In this document: positions 33,128 to 44,382 of the stretch, in pieces
How positions within the stretch are numbered: position 1 is the first letter of the stretch
Layout: every line of letters starts with the position of its first letter
From: Ascochyta rabiei
Lineage: Eukaryota; Ascomycota; Dothideomycetes; Pleosporales; Didymellaceae
Assembly: GCF_004011695.2 (NCBI RefSeq)
Contig: NC_082416.1
Span: 1,054,001-1,118,000 of the forward strand
Length of the DNA stretch: 64,000 nucleotides
Direction of reading: 5' to 3'
Notes under the pieces: generated by a model
The model's input: only the letters and a program-made list of their open reading frames with translations
The model's database searches: none
Told to the model about the DNA's origin: nothing
Program-made: the position numbers and the translations under genes

Positions 33128-36100
33128 ATGAGCAACGACGCGGCCGTGCCCATCTCGGACGACGAGGTGCTCGCCCTCGCAAAGGCCGCCTACCACCACT
33201 CGCAGGACCTCAGCCAGCGCGGCCCCGATGCTCCCCGCGACCTGCAGCAGCAGCAGCAGCAGCCCGGCATCACCATCGACCTCGGCCACAAGAACATCGC
33301 GCGCCTGCCCGACGAGGTCATCGATGTCATCCGCCTCGAAATCGAGAGGTGCGCCCGCCCGAGCCCCTCCACCCGCCCGCGCTCGCTGCCTGCACGCCCG
33401 TTCGCTGCCCGCACGCCTGCCCGCCCGCACGCCTGCCCGCCCGCACGCCTGCCCGCCCGCACGCCTGCCCGCCCGCACGCCTGCCCGCCCGCACGCCTGC
33501 CCGCACGCCTGCCCGCACATGCTGACTCCGCTAGGCTCGCCCTCTCGCACAACCTCCTCTCCACCCTCCCCTCGCGCCTCATAGAATGCAAGCGCCTCCG
33601 CTACCTCAACGTCCGCTACAACGCCATGCGCGAGATCCCCAATGCCGTCCGTTGGCCCGCCCCAGCTGCATGCACAACTGCACCGCCTGTGACACAATGC
33701 TGATGCCCGCCCCAGATCCTCGACATGACCTCCCTGGAGATTCTCGACGTGAGCAGGAACAAGATCAGATCCATCCCCCACAAGATTGCAAACTTGACCT
33801 CGCTCAAAGTGCTCGCCATTGCCAAGAACAAAATCGAGGAGCTGCCCGTGTGTCTGGGCGACATCAACAGCCTGCAGGTCTTGAAGCTCGACGGCAACCC
33901 CTTGACCTTTCCGCCTCCCGAAGTCTGCACCATCAAAGACAACGCCCCCTCGCCCGCCAACGAGAACGAACGCGATGCCGTCATCGCTACGCAGGTGAAG
34001 AAGTTCATGCGCCAGCAGGCCTCTAAGCAACGCCAGCGAGCCGAGCTGGAACGTATACGCATCGAGTCATCGAGCGACGAGAGCTGGACCGAAAGCAATC
34101 CAGAGACACCGCGACCCTCGAAACGAGCCGCCGGTGGTCGGTTTCCCGTACGACCCAGCGTCAGCACACTCGACGGTTTCGCCGAGGGAAAGGCAGACTC
34201 GCCAGGGCTAGCAGCACCGCCTATACCCACCCGCTCTCACTACCGCGTCTCCTCGCAGACGAGCAACAGTGGCATGAAACTACGACCTCCCCTGTCCCCC
34301 TTGGTCTTGACAAACAGCCTGAACGAGCGAAATCGAAGCCAGAGCGAGGGCGCAGGCCCCTCAACACAGCGCCAGAAACGCATGGGCATCTACACCAACA
34401 AGCACCAAGCGTCTGAGCAGCTTGGCTCGGTCGACGAACTCAGACGGACCAGCCACTTCCGTGGCTTCAGCCAGGGCATCGTTGTTCCTTCCAACGCTGC
34501 CAACGGTATACCTGGACCTGCCACCGCCGTTGGGTACGGAGACACGGGGACTGTTCGGTCGCTGGCAAACCGTCCCTTGTCTGACGTGCGAGAACATAGA
34601 CGCGGCTCTCGTGCTCCTGACATTGTTGTTGAGGCGGCCAGGAAATTCCTCTACGCGATATCTCAGCTGCACGATTGTGTCCATCACATGCTTCGGTCCG
34701 TCAAGTTGATGGCGAGGCCGAAAGAAGCTCTGCGGCGGAAGGAGGACTTTTACCGTCGTTTTTCGAGCACCTACCTCAACATCAGAGCTATGAGCGATGT
34801 GCTAAACAAGTTTGGCGGTCTCGTCGAAGAAGACGAAGAAGAAGCGCAAAGACTCTCGAGGAGTGTTTACGTGTATGCTCTGCGATGTTTGGAGTCGTTC
34901 ATGTCAATCACTCTGTCTATTGCAGAGAATCGTGCGGAGATCACACAGAACGCTAACCCGCAGGTGGTGCAGACTTTCCTGTTTCTGCAACAAGGCAGCT
35001 TGATTGAAATGAGGAATGCTTGCTCTGTGTTGGGCGCACAATTCAAGCGCACCTCTGCAAACTCACGCACGCCCAGTGCAGTAGACGCACCAGGAACAAT
35101 ACGCGCACGACCAAGAGTCCGACGGTTCCCAACGTCACCACCGCAGCGAGGCCAATACCAAATACCTCCACCGGTCATGCTGCACAGCAACGACAACAGC
35201 CGAACAAACACCATGACCAGCCTCAGCGCTGCAACGCCCCGGTCAGGAGAGTCTTTCTCTACGCTGGCTACGAACATGTCCCGCACGAACACGATGACCA
35301 GCAGCTTCGACGAGTCTGATGAGGATGTTCAGTTTGACCGAGTCTACCAGAAGCTGCGAAACGCAAGTGAGAGCTGCAGGACCTCGATTCCTCAGATTAC
35401 CCGTCTGCTACGAGAGCAGTTCGACGTCTTGCGACGCGACTTAGATTCCGACCATCCCAGAATCAAAGCTCTTGCTGGCTTGATTGACAAGAGCAACGAA
35501 GTACAGCAGATGACGGCTCCTCTTGCCAGCCGCCTGTCGCAGATGCAACTGAAGGATAGCTACACCCGCAGCCAAATCGAGTTCTGGCAGCAATGCATGG
35601 GTTTCATCAAGGTTTGTTTTCCCCCTTTTTTTTTTCTTTTTTTTTTCTGTTTCAACATGAAGCACCATGACTCACAATCGTTTCAGGCTTGGGGCGAACT
35701 AGCTACCGCCTATACACAGCAGGGCAGGGATCACAAACTCCTGAGTCCCGAGGTGAAGCAGCTCATGAAGCCCCTTCACAAAACGGTCAAAGAAGCTAGC
35801 TCTGCCATCTACAGCTCGCCTTGGTCACACCTGACATCTAGCTATTCCGGTTCAATGGGTCCGCCTTCGCTGTCGTCGATCACCTCACGTACGCAGCCAC
35901 CCAGATTTCTCAGTCGACCAGGCATGGGTGCCAGTGGGGGCTCCTCTTACCTCGGCCCCATCAATACACAGATCCCCACAATCAACTCGACCTTCTCTGC
36001 ACAGCCCTACTCTGCCGCAGGCCTCGTGTCACAAGGGTCTGGTGGCTATGGCACTCCAGTACCAGCAACGCCTTTGAGCGCTGCCCTTGGTGCTGCAGCA

Positions 36101-36211
36101 CAGGCTACAGTGCCCAACACACCCAAGTTTGCTCCTGGTCACGGGTCCAATACTCTCAATGTCTTTGAGCGGGCAGACAGGTTGCTGAACCAGACCCAGC
36201 GACGTATTTGA
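33128..36211 (+). CDS. SOG2: SOG2-like leucine-rich repeat protein, RAM/morphogenesis network (4 exons, 917 aa)
   Basis: The exons are 33128-33348, 33535-33646, 33716-35611 and 35687-36211, a sum of 2754 nt. The start is the ATG of MSNDAAVPISDDEVLAL. A short Gln run is followed by leucine-rich repeats at about residues 45-190 (LALSHNLLSTLPSRLIECKR, YLNVRYNAMREIPNA, LEILDVSRNKIRSIP, LKVLAIAKNKIEELP). The SOG2-type C-terminal region has helices such as FLYAISQLHDCVHHMLRSVK and PLHKTVKEASSAIYSSPWSH. In yeast Sog2 binds the kinase Kic1 and is needed for Cbk1 (COT-1/NDR) signalling in polarity and cell separation; that role is carried over from the family. Intron 1 holds a 16-bp minisatellite. Intron 3 (75 bp) has no in-frame stop, so retention would insert 25 residues. 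Confidence 0.92.
33411..33518 (+). repeat. 16-bp minisatellite inside SOG2-like intron 1
   Basis: Five full copies of GCACGCCTGCCCGCCC are followed by two shorter copies. The array fills most of the 186-bp intron and stops just before the CTGAC branch-like site and TAG acceptor. It produces a long but spurious Ala/Gly/Arg frame on the opposite strand. Confidence 0.92.
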
Positions 36212-36565
36212 TGCCTCGACCTTGCACATGCATCACACACTATGATCTTTAGCAGAGCTAAGAAGCCCATCCTCCTCTTTGGCGTGTCATGATCACTGCG
36301 ATTTCCTGCGTTACAATTTGTCATACATTAGCGACGGCGTTGTCCGGGTTCCACTCATTTGCACGGTGTACTGGTTTGCATACGATAATGGCGTTTGGCC
36401 TTCAAAGCGGACACGGCCACGATTGGAGTCACGGTAAGGTGGCTCGAGGATATGTATTTGCACGCTATAGTAGCTTCTATGAAGATCAGTCAGAGGGGCG
36501 CGCGGTTGAGCCGCGCGTCTCACCGCTTTTCACTATCGAAAGCAGCATGCCTTTCGGCTCCTGTC
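36212..36565. other. convergent spacer after SOG2-like gene
   Basis: These 350 bp between the SOG2 stop and the weak minus-strand ORF hold no repeat or site I can name. Confidence 0.5.
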
Positions 36566-37258
36566 TTACTCCCCTTCCATCGTCTCTGGAGATCGAATTA
36601 TTCTGGCGTTTCGACTCCAGACTGACCCACCCTGTTGCTTTGTGCTTGATGTCGTTACCAATGCTGATGCTTCCAAGTATGCCCATCCTGTCCAATTCTG
36701 CGTGCGGCTCTGCAGCATGGTGGATTCACTGGCGCTCGGCGGTTGATGCTGAGATTTGCCTAGTGCGGCCACGTGAGATTCAGTCCAAGTCTGCACTGCC
36801 TTGAGTGTGGCCAGAGCAGTGAGTGACGCGTATCTACGAGCAGATACTCCACTCATTGGCTTCCATGTCGTCCCATGTCGCAAATGCCTGGGCAGCTTGG
36901 TTCGAGTCGTAGGTCGTCGGCGGAGGAGGTACCGAGTCACATGGGGAGGAAGGGCACGTCGAGGCTTCGTACGCGGGAGGGAGTGTCGTTCTCCGTGAGT
37001 ATGGAGCCAAGTCAGTTCGAGCCAGCCGGGATTCGCAACCGAGGTGCTCTCAGATCCAGCGACTAGGCGAGCATTGGATGCGCTGATTTCGCATCGCACA
37101 GCAGGTGACGGACCTGGCACACGTGAGGAGAACAAACGACGGGACAGCATGCACCCCGCGGAGTTGCGATGGTGGAGCCTGGCCAACGTGATTAAAGTGC
37201 CTAGCACTCCGGAGACACCGAAGCCGATCTGTAGAGCACGCTCGTTGTGGTCTGACAT
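36566..37258 (-). CDS. hypothetical protein with N-terminal membrane segment (230 aa)
   Basis: The frame opens with ATG at 37258. The N-terminus has one hydrophobic helix at about residues 9-26 (LQIGFGVSGVLGTLITLARL) followed by HHRNSAGC and basic residues, a plan seen in small fungal proteins of unknown role. The rest is Arg/Ser/Thr-rich with no domain I recognise. An intron or a wrong frame in the C-terminal part is possible. The codon pattern does not prove coding, so I keep this as a moderate-to-low call. Confidence 0.4.
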   Translation of the reverse strand: MSDHNERALQIGFGVSGVLGTLITLARLHHRNSAGCMLSRRLFSSRVPGPSPAVRCEISASNARLVAGSESTSVANPGWLELTWLHTHGERHSLPRTKPRRALPPHVTRYLLRRRPTTRTKLPRHLRHGTTWKPMSGVSARRYASLTALATLKAVQTWTESHVAALGKSQHQPPSASESTMLQSRTQNWTGWAYLEASALVTTSSTKQQGGSVWSRNARIIRSPETMEGE

Positions 37259-39190
37259 CGTAGCGATGTCACTGCGGTACTAGACCGGGTGAGAAATACT
37301 GCACTTTTATCGTGTAAATTACACAGAAGAAAGTCTGCCATCTACACCGCGTTAGAGGTGTGTTTTACACTAGATAGAGGGTGTATTCTGCACTATCATC
37401 TTAGATGATTTACACTGCTATAGGAGTCCATCATTCTATCAATTCTATATAGAGAAGTAGGTGGAGATAGAAACAGGAGATAGACGATGAGGTGGACGAT
37501 GAGATGGGAGAGCTATCTATATACCTCAAAGGGAGGATGATAATAAATAGTGGTAGATGACAAGTTACAATAGCTAATTAGCTGCAGTGTACAAAGCACA
37601 GGAGTTTTGTGTAAATCTGCCTGCGTGCAGTGTAAACAGGCCTATTTACCCAGAGGTGCGGTGCAACCTCACTTTGGTGGTGTTTTTAACACTGCGGCTG
37701 TGCCCCAGTGTGTGCTGATGGTATATAGAGAGAAGCACCGACAATCAAAGGTAAAGGTAGGTTCTCGAGGAAGATCAGTCGGAAAGAGTTCTTGCAAGGC
37801 TGAGCCTATGGCCGGTCTGAAACGTAATGTGGAAGACAATTTCGTTCGACGGGATCTATATCCTCTTATTCAAAGTTGAATGAGTGAAAATCTGAGCAGC
37901 TATGGGAGAAGTTTGACTCTGGACATGAATCTCTTTGAATGACCGTGTACAGGACGCTGGACGATTTCTTCGCCTTAAACAATCGCGGCAGAATGAGGCA
38001 GTATACGAACTTGCCTGCATGTTTATGCCTTATTGTAACGACCGCGGAGTGGCGATGTAAGGCCGAGCTGCCGCCTCAGCTTGGCATAGAGGCAGCTGTA
38101 TGTCTGATACTCGCACACAAGCCTTAGCCATAAGGACTTTTAGAACGAACAATGAAACAACAGAACTTACCAGCCCTCTCAGCCTGATGATAGTGACGTC
38201 AAAACAGGAACCTAAAGTCCATTTGAATCAACTAGCTGAGATGCATGTCTCTATTAGTTAGCAAACAGAGCTACCGGACAACACTGAGCCTGATTTGGAG
38301 CGGCGACCGTAAGTAGGCGCAAAAACCTTCCGTACGCTAATTTTCGGAGCCGTCGAAGGTTCACAGGATATTGGTAAATGTGCTTTTGTTCCATGGTGAG
38401 AGGCGATGAGGCGGAGATGTGCAGCGCTGAGTGGAGAGATTGCCGCGCGGCAGGTAATTCTGATGGTTTCTGATGAATTTCCAATATAGTTCGGCAACCA
38501 TTGTTACATACACGATTCCAGTCTTCCACCCGTGTGGGACCGGGTTCTCGCACTCTTCCGAAGCGAACGTTATGTACAAGACAGCTCCATGATCTTGATT
38601 CCTGGCAGAATCCTTTGCTTTATGCGAAACGTATCAGGGAATGCGTAAGTGGGGAAGAAAGAATTGTATTAAACTGAAATACGCTAAATCCTTCTCAGAC
38701 GTTGTGTACATTTCCTCTGCCATCTGGCTGAACCACAGCTCCAGATCAACTCCCAATATCCGGCATGGAAACAAACACCTGCATTTTGATACCGCACAAA
38801 GCATTTCTCTTCATCTGTACGGATTTTTTCAAAGCCATACATGGAGTCCGTAGCAAGAGAGATCGAGGTTAACAGTTAGAGCGCAGTCTTGAGAAAGAGA
38901 CCACGACGAATTCTGAGCCCCAGTGAGTGGCTTGAGAACAGAGCAAAAAAAGCGCGTTGCAAAAGCGCATTGTGCGATGTCGTCCTCGTTATTAAAAAGA
39001 GACAATGTCCTGACCTGTAGAGAACGTGAATATGGAAAATTTGCTTGTACTGATTGGACATTGAAGATGAGGCGATACTTGTCCTATCTAAGCCCAAGTT
39101 CGTCAGTAGCATCGACAACAAGAACGCCCTACGCCGCATTACCCTGGGTATACCAATATCACGACGCCCGCTAAGCCCATATTGACGCAC
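37259..39190. other. gene-free, AT-richer stretch, possible decayed element
   Basis: Base composition drops from the GC-rich flanks to AT-rich at about 37285-37720 and 38130-39180. The first part carries repeated GTGTAAA/TTTACAC words (37312-37324 as the near-perfect inverted pair GTGTAA-a-TTACAC, then 37363, 37409, 37609 and 37630). No transposase frame is visible. This could be a mutated transposon relic. The right end is the 3' flank of the CHL4-like gene. Confidence 0.4.
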
Positions 39191-40720
39191 TCAGGTGCCA
39201 GGGACACCATCTTTCGCTTGTATCCTGCCTGCTCTTACTGCCCCTATTGTGACACTCGCCTCGCCAGTCATCCAGCCTGGCATCTTCTCCCCATCCACAA
39301 TGCCCTCCTCGACTAGTTGCCTGATGCCAGCGAAGACGTGCGTACCAGTGAATGCAATGCGCACATTGGGTACCCACCCTTCTTCGTTCTGTAGCTGCTC
39401 GGTCTCTTCTGCTGTTCTGTCGAGTATTGAAGGCCGGCCTCTTCGACCACGGTTCGAGAGTTGTGCGCTGCGTCTTGATGTTTCACCATCCACCCCTGCA
39501 GTGTTGCTCTGCGTAGTCGGGAACGGATCATCGATGCGGACTTCAAACCTCTCTAGACCCTGGCCATCGTCAGGTTGAGCAGAGGCACCAAACCGACCCT
39601 GGGCAACCTCTTTCCTCCGTTTCGATTCTGGCGTCTCGGTGCTATCTAGTGCTCTCTTCGGCCGCCCGGGGCCAGCCTTGGTTGAAGTGTTTGCATCGCT
39701 CTTCCCACTACTGCTCTTGCTTTGCTCGTCATTCTTCTGTGTCGTGATGAAGTCCAGTGCGTTCTGGCTGAAGCTGTGGTCTTGGAAGATGCTCCACCCT
39801 CCCGTAGCGCCATTACTCTTTCCTGGCCCGCGATATGTGAGCAGAGCATCGAGCGACTTGGTAGTAAAGTTTGTACTCGTGAGCTGGTACCTCGCAGAGG
39901 GTCGCGAAAAGGCTTTGGGTATCGCCTGCTGTACAATGTCTCTCAGGTGTCGCCCGTCATCTCCCACAACCTGCCCAGTGAGCGTAGCTAGGGAAGAGTA
40001 CACAAAAGGCGAACCATTGGGCCATACAAAGAATACAGCCTTAGCACTGTCTGCGCCACTCGAATCCAGGGCAAGCGAGCTCTCATTGCTATATGGGGAG
40101 TCGTGTATATAGACGCGTAGAATAGTCATGGGCGATGTTTTGATTCGTGTGATCAGGTAATGCGCCTTCATCAGCGGTGTCAGCTCACGAGCGAGATTCG
40201 ACATGAACGTCTGTGCTTGGAAGCGGGGGAGGTGGTCGGAGTCGTTTGTGACTTCCATGTCCGTGATGGCTGAGCGCGCATTGGGTATGCGAGTCAGCCT
40301 CCGTGCGGTCCAGCGCAGTGAGTTTGGGTGGTCGAGCAGGTACTGTATCTCGGCGGTCGCGAGCATGTACATCGAAACCCCGCTTCTCCAGTCTCCCTCC
40401 AGTATGCGATCGAGCACCTCTCTCCTGCCTCCCTTACGCGCGGCTAGCTCCTTGTATGTTTCCAGCAGCTCCTCGGCACTTTGCGCAGGCTCGTATAGCT
40501 CCTCAATCAGGTCATCATCCTCCGCGTCTTCAGCCTCATTGCGGTCGCTGAGTAAGAATGGCTTGCAAAAATCACGGTTCTTCTTGCTCAGCCATTGCTG
40601 CGCGAGCGAGATGAGCGACTGGCGGGAGAGCCTCGTGAAGGTGCGCTGGACATCGCGGTGGGTGATCGGTAGGCGGTGCGAGTGGGGGATGTTCTTATAG
40701 TCGGGAGCGGTAGTAGCCAT
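39191..40720 (-). CDS. CHL4: kinetochore protein Chl4/Mis15 (CENP-N family), 509 aa
   Basis: This is a single exon with its ATG at 40720. N-terminal motifs fit the CHL4 family: THRDVQRTFTRLSRQSLISL, then FLARELTPLMKAHYLITRIK (starting SNLARE here) and SPMTILRVYIHDSPY. The end has VPNVRIAFTGTHVFAGIRQL and a short Gly-rich tail. The middle (about 310-430) is Ser/Lys-rich linker. Chl4/CENP-N is an inner-kinetochore (CCAN/Ctf19) subunit that binds Iml3/CENP-L and the CENP-A nucleosome. Length is normal for filamentous fungi. The gene diverges from the MetR-like gene. Confidence 0.9.
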   Translation of the reverse strand: MATTAPDYKNIPHSHRLPITHRDVQRTFTRLSRQSLISLAQQWLSKKNRDFCKPFLLSDRNEAEDAEDDDLIEELYEPAQSAEELLETYKELAARKGGRREVLDRILEGDWRSGVSMYMLATAEIQYLLDHPNSLRWTARRLTRIPNARSAITDMEVTNDSDHLPRFQAQTFMSNLARELTPLMKAHYLITRIKTSPMTILRVYIHDSPYSNESSLALDSSGADSAKAVFFVWPNGSPFVYSSLATLTGQVVGDDGRHLRDIVQQAIPKAFSRPSARYQLTSTNFTTKSLDALLTYRGPGKSNGATGGWSIFQDHSFSQNALDFITTQKNDEQSKSSSGKSDANTSTKAGPGRPKRALDSTETPESKRRKEVAQGRFGASAQPDDGQGLERFEVRIDDPFPTTQSNTAGVDGETSRRSAQLSNRGRRGRPSILDRTAEETEQLQNEEGWVPNVRIAFTGTHVFAGIRQLVEEGIVDGEKMPGWMTGEASVTIGAVRAGRIQAKDGVPGT

Positions 40721-41718
40721 GACGTGCGGCGCATCGATGCTCTACATGAGAGCTGTGGATGTTGTTTACCGAATGCCTTCCTTATCGATTGGAACGCGTC
40801 AGGCGCAACGATGATAAGATCACATGACGACAGCCAGCCCATCTATGTTTGGCGCAATCAGCGTCTGACGTCCTGGACGTGACAACGAATGTTCTTTGAA
40901 CAGGCCACGTTGGTGAATTCAAACTCTCACTCGTCTCTTCTAGAAACAAGTGTCCGTTTGCAGCACTCACGTGTCAGACCCTTCACAGCAGCGCTTTGCA
41001 TGGCGTCCGCCGTAATGATCGCCCACCATCGTCGGAACAATCGCGGAGTGCGATGGTGAGACGTGATTGGCTTGCCTATGTCCGATGCTCTCTCTGATTA
41101 CCAAGCTGACGATTGGTGAGCAGAACGATGTCAAGCACCTGCAGCAAGTGCATGTGCAGACTGCAGCAGTGTAAAGTACCGCGGGAAGCGCAGGACGTTC
41201 TCCAACTTCAATCGCACCATCGCAAACTGCCTCTCTCAAACTAGACAAGAACTGCGACAGTCGGATAGCATCCCGAAAGCCAGAGCGTGGGGTGAGCGCA
41301 GAGCGTGGGGTGAGCGCACGAGTTCGGCAAACACTGCTATTACATCGGCAAACTTGTCACCCTAAGGCTGGAGCGCACATCTGACTGCGCGGGGCTAAGT
41401 GGCTCACAAAACCTCCCGGGCGCTGAAATCGACTCAACGTCACCATTTGTAGCTGTCACTCTCTCCTCCACCACTGCACTGTCTCACGGTCGCCGTGATA
41501 CAACATTCCTTTGTCTGAATCACTGCGCTGCCCATCGAGGCACCGGACAACTCTACGACGTCAAACGCGATTGACGCAAGCCCGCCGATTCGGACCCATA
41601 GTTCCATAGCCTCTCAACGGGTGCATTCGGCTCCACGAAAACCCCTCGACATTGGCTCCATCTCTCTAACAACAATTGTCCACATACACCACCAACCTCG
41701 ATCTTCACGCCGAAGCTC
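40721..41718. promoter_or_regulatory. divergent promoter of CHL4-like and MetR-like genes
   Basis: These 1 kb between divergent ATGs contain a CACGTG at 40968-40973, inverted CCAAT boxes (ATTGG) near 41070 and 41110, and an 18-bp direct duplication (AGAGCGTGGGGTGAGCGC) at 41283-41318. The C/T- and CA-rich leader before 41719 is typical of fungal 5' UTRs. CACGTG could be read by basic-helix or bZIP factors; self-control by the MetR-like protein is only a guess. Confidence 0.4.
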
Positions 41719-42931
41719 ATGTCGGGGTACAAGGGACCTCGCGGACCCAATGTGTCCCAGTACATTGCCGATCTGAACCAACTGTCGCCGCCTTCAGAGA
41801 CTCTTGTAGAGCCTCAGCCCGTCACAGAGGACTTCTCCGCGTTCCTGAACACCGACTTCTTCGACATCAACGGCGGTACCAACGTGGACCTCAACTCACC
41901 CATTGACTTCGGTGTCGACTTCGACATCAAGCAACCAGCCCAGTCTACCACCGAGAATACACCGAGAAACAGCATCAGCACCGCCAGTGCGGCGAAGCCC
42001 GATATGGAGTTCAACTTGAATGGTAAGTCCGTTTGGCGCGCTTGTCGCTTCTTCCTTCTACACACCTCGTATTCTCTCTGTCGTCGACCATCACAATGCT
42101 TAAGATTTCTTCTCTTCACTTGCTGTTGGCCAATCACATGTGCAGACCCCACTGCCATGTGCATGGAGCCCCCACACAGCCTCTACCCCAGCCACTCACA
42201 GCACGAGGGAGATGTAGCCCTGCCGCTGAGCTTAGCATCCCCTCCAAGCACGCAATTGCCGGCTCGAGCAGCGAAGCTCATGATTCATGTCCTTGAACTC
42301 TGCACCTCTCCGCATCTTCATCTCTTCTTTGCACTGCACTGCACTGCTACCACTACTCCATCAAACAGCCATGGCTGACTTTGACCTCTTTGCAGGCGAC
42401 TTCCAGTTCACCGACTTCAACAACTTCGGCGCGGCACCCATTATCGACACCTCCATGGCAAGCCTGCCGCAGCCACAACCACACAACTACTCGATCCCTA
42501 CTACATACGCACCGCAGCCCAACGCCATCTCGCCCATCAGTTACGATGACTCGGCCTCGAAGAAGCGCAAACTTGAGGACATGACTGTTGGCACACCCAT
42601 CCAGCACCTGGACGAGCATGCACGCGTCGCTGCAGAAGAAGACAAGCGCCGCCGCAACACAGCTGCATCTGCCCGTTTCCGCGTAAAGAAGAAGCAGCGC
42701 GAACAGGCCCTCGAGAAGACAGCAAAGGACATGAGCGACCGTGTGCAGCAGCTCGAGGCCAGAATCGGACAGTTGGAGACGGAGAACGCATGGCTCAAGG
42801 GTTTGATCACCGAGAAGAGCAGCGGCAAGAGCTCTACGTCGGAACTCAAAGCGCTGTTAAGCAAGAAGGAAGAGCAGAAGACAGGGCGGAATAGCCCCGC
42901 GCACACCGAGGGCGTGGGCACTGAGGCTTAG
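41719..42931 (+). CDS. metR: bZIP transcription factor of sulphur metabolism, MetR/CYS-3-like (2 exons, 288 aa)
   Basis: The exons are 41719-42022 and 42369-42931 (867 nt). An alternative acceptor 27 bases downstream (exon 2 from 42396) is also in phase and gives 279 aa. The N-terminus GPRGPNVSQYIADLNQL and DFSAFLNTDFFDI are marks of the MetR/CYS-3 group. The bZIP lies at about residues 190-250: basic region NTAASARFRVKKK, then heptad leucines in VQQLEARIGQLETENAWLKG. MetR/CYS-3 activates sulphate uptake and assimilation genes when sulphur is low and is curbed by the SCF complex. The intron is long for this genome (346 or 373 bp), and an in-frame ATG sits at 42371, so a shorter protein from an internal promoter is possible. 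Confidence 0.9.
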
Positions 42932-44382
42932 GGATGAAGGCCGAAGCCAAAATTGATGACCAGACCGCTTTCTTGATGGATTTTTGTTTATATACCCCAG
43001 TCTGTAAGACACTGAGGGTTTTCTGTGCATGATTTGGACGATGGGCTAGCACGGTACATGAAGCGACGAGTAATTGCGATATCTCTTGTTTTTGTTCATC
43101 ATAATCACAAGACAACTTTGTATCCCATCTTCTATCCTCATTTCCTTGCCTTTCACCGCCCAGCTCATACCACAAACAGTACACGTTACTGCTCCAACTA
43201 ACCACCGCTTCCCTGCGCTCACCACTCGCCCTCTCTCTCTCTCTCCAGGCGTGCAAGGCTTCCAGCACCGTGCAAACGACATACCGCAAGAAAATGACGC
43301 TATCCCCTAGCCCACTCGCCGCGTCCAGCGCCTCCCTACCCCTCCCCGACAAACAAGCATGTCACACCCGAGCGGCACCCTGCGCCATGCACGCATCCCG
43401 CGCGAAGAGCCCCTTCCGGCACCCAAGTCCCTGGCGTTCAGGCCCTGCGTCCGCTGCTCTTACGTAGTTGCGTACGCCGGGGCCCGTGATCGGCGGCTGC
43501 GGAAGGCTGGGGTGAGGCGCCCCGTGGCATTGTGAGCACGTGGGCACATGTCGGCAGGCAGGGGGGGTTCGTGGAGTAGATACGTCCCTGTCTGAACCGT
43601 CTGCCGCTCTCGTTTCGTTCACACGGATCTTCGTGTTGTGGCTACAAGCAGTTGTGTCGACGCAGACAAGCACCGCCGACGCAACATTGAGATATATGGG
43701 TTGCAAGGCACTTCGTTGTTGTATGTGTTTGGCCTTTTGGTGTTGAAGCGTGGCCTTGCGTGACGTGGGCGCTGCTTTGATATCCTGACTGATTACCCCG
43801 TGTCGTGTCGTGATGGATACCTCATGGTAGATTGGTGGAAACACTACAGCGATTTTCCGTTGATGTTTGTATTCACTGCCATTGATATTAACACATACCA
43901 GCCGATGGAGTTCGCGGTCTGGCGCGGTGCTATAAAGGGTGGACCTCGAGATGAGACAAAACGAGAATGAGCTGCATGGGAAGCAGTTTGTGGAGAGCTG
44001 TCGGCAGCATATATACATGACAGGATACAGGTAGGCTTCGAGGCAGCTGGGGAGATCTGTTCGCCGGCGAAGACTCAATCTAACACTGTGTATGATCCGA
44101 GCAGGTTTTCCGGTTCTGGAAATGGACGAATGTATTCGCTGGCTTATTTAAGAACTTACAGACCAAACGCCTTTGTACAGATGATTCATCCTCGTCAAGG
44201 GAGCATTCTGTCCCACTGATCAACAATAGACAGAGTACTGCACTCTCCTCACTCTCCCCAATCTCCTCGATACATGTCTTATCCTCTCCATAGCAGTTGC
44301 CATGAGAAATATCGGGCTCAACGATATCGGGCTCAACGACGACCGTCTCTACACACCCCACCTTGCTTTCGCTCGCAACACC
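42932..44382. other. convergent spacer between MetR-like and dynein light chain genes
   Basis: No supportable gene is present. A 238-codon minus frame (43362-44078) has no domain. A CACGTGGG word is at about 43536, far from any start. The left half is the MetR 3' flank. An IR-like GATATCGGGCTCAAC duplication (AATATCGGGCTCAACGATATCGGGCTCAACGA) lies at 44308-44339, just past the dynein gene stop. Confidence 0.5.

Noticed and set aside
32468..34030. 520-codon minus-strand ORF across the SOG2-like 5' region
   Set aside because: It runs antisense to verified SOG2 exons and through the intron minisatellite, which supplies an RAG/GQA repeat. The translation is Gly/Arg/Ala-biased with no domain.
36311..36523. 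70-codon minus ORF near the SOG2-like 3' end
   Set aside because: No motif, and it is in the region expected to be 3' UTR.
43362..44078. 238-codon minus-strand ORF
   Set aside because: No domain, odd composition and no splice support. It lies in the 3' spacer of two genes.
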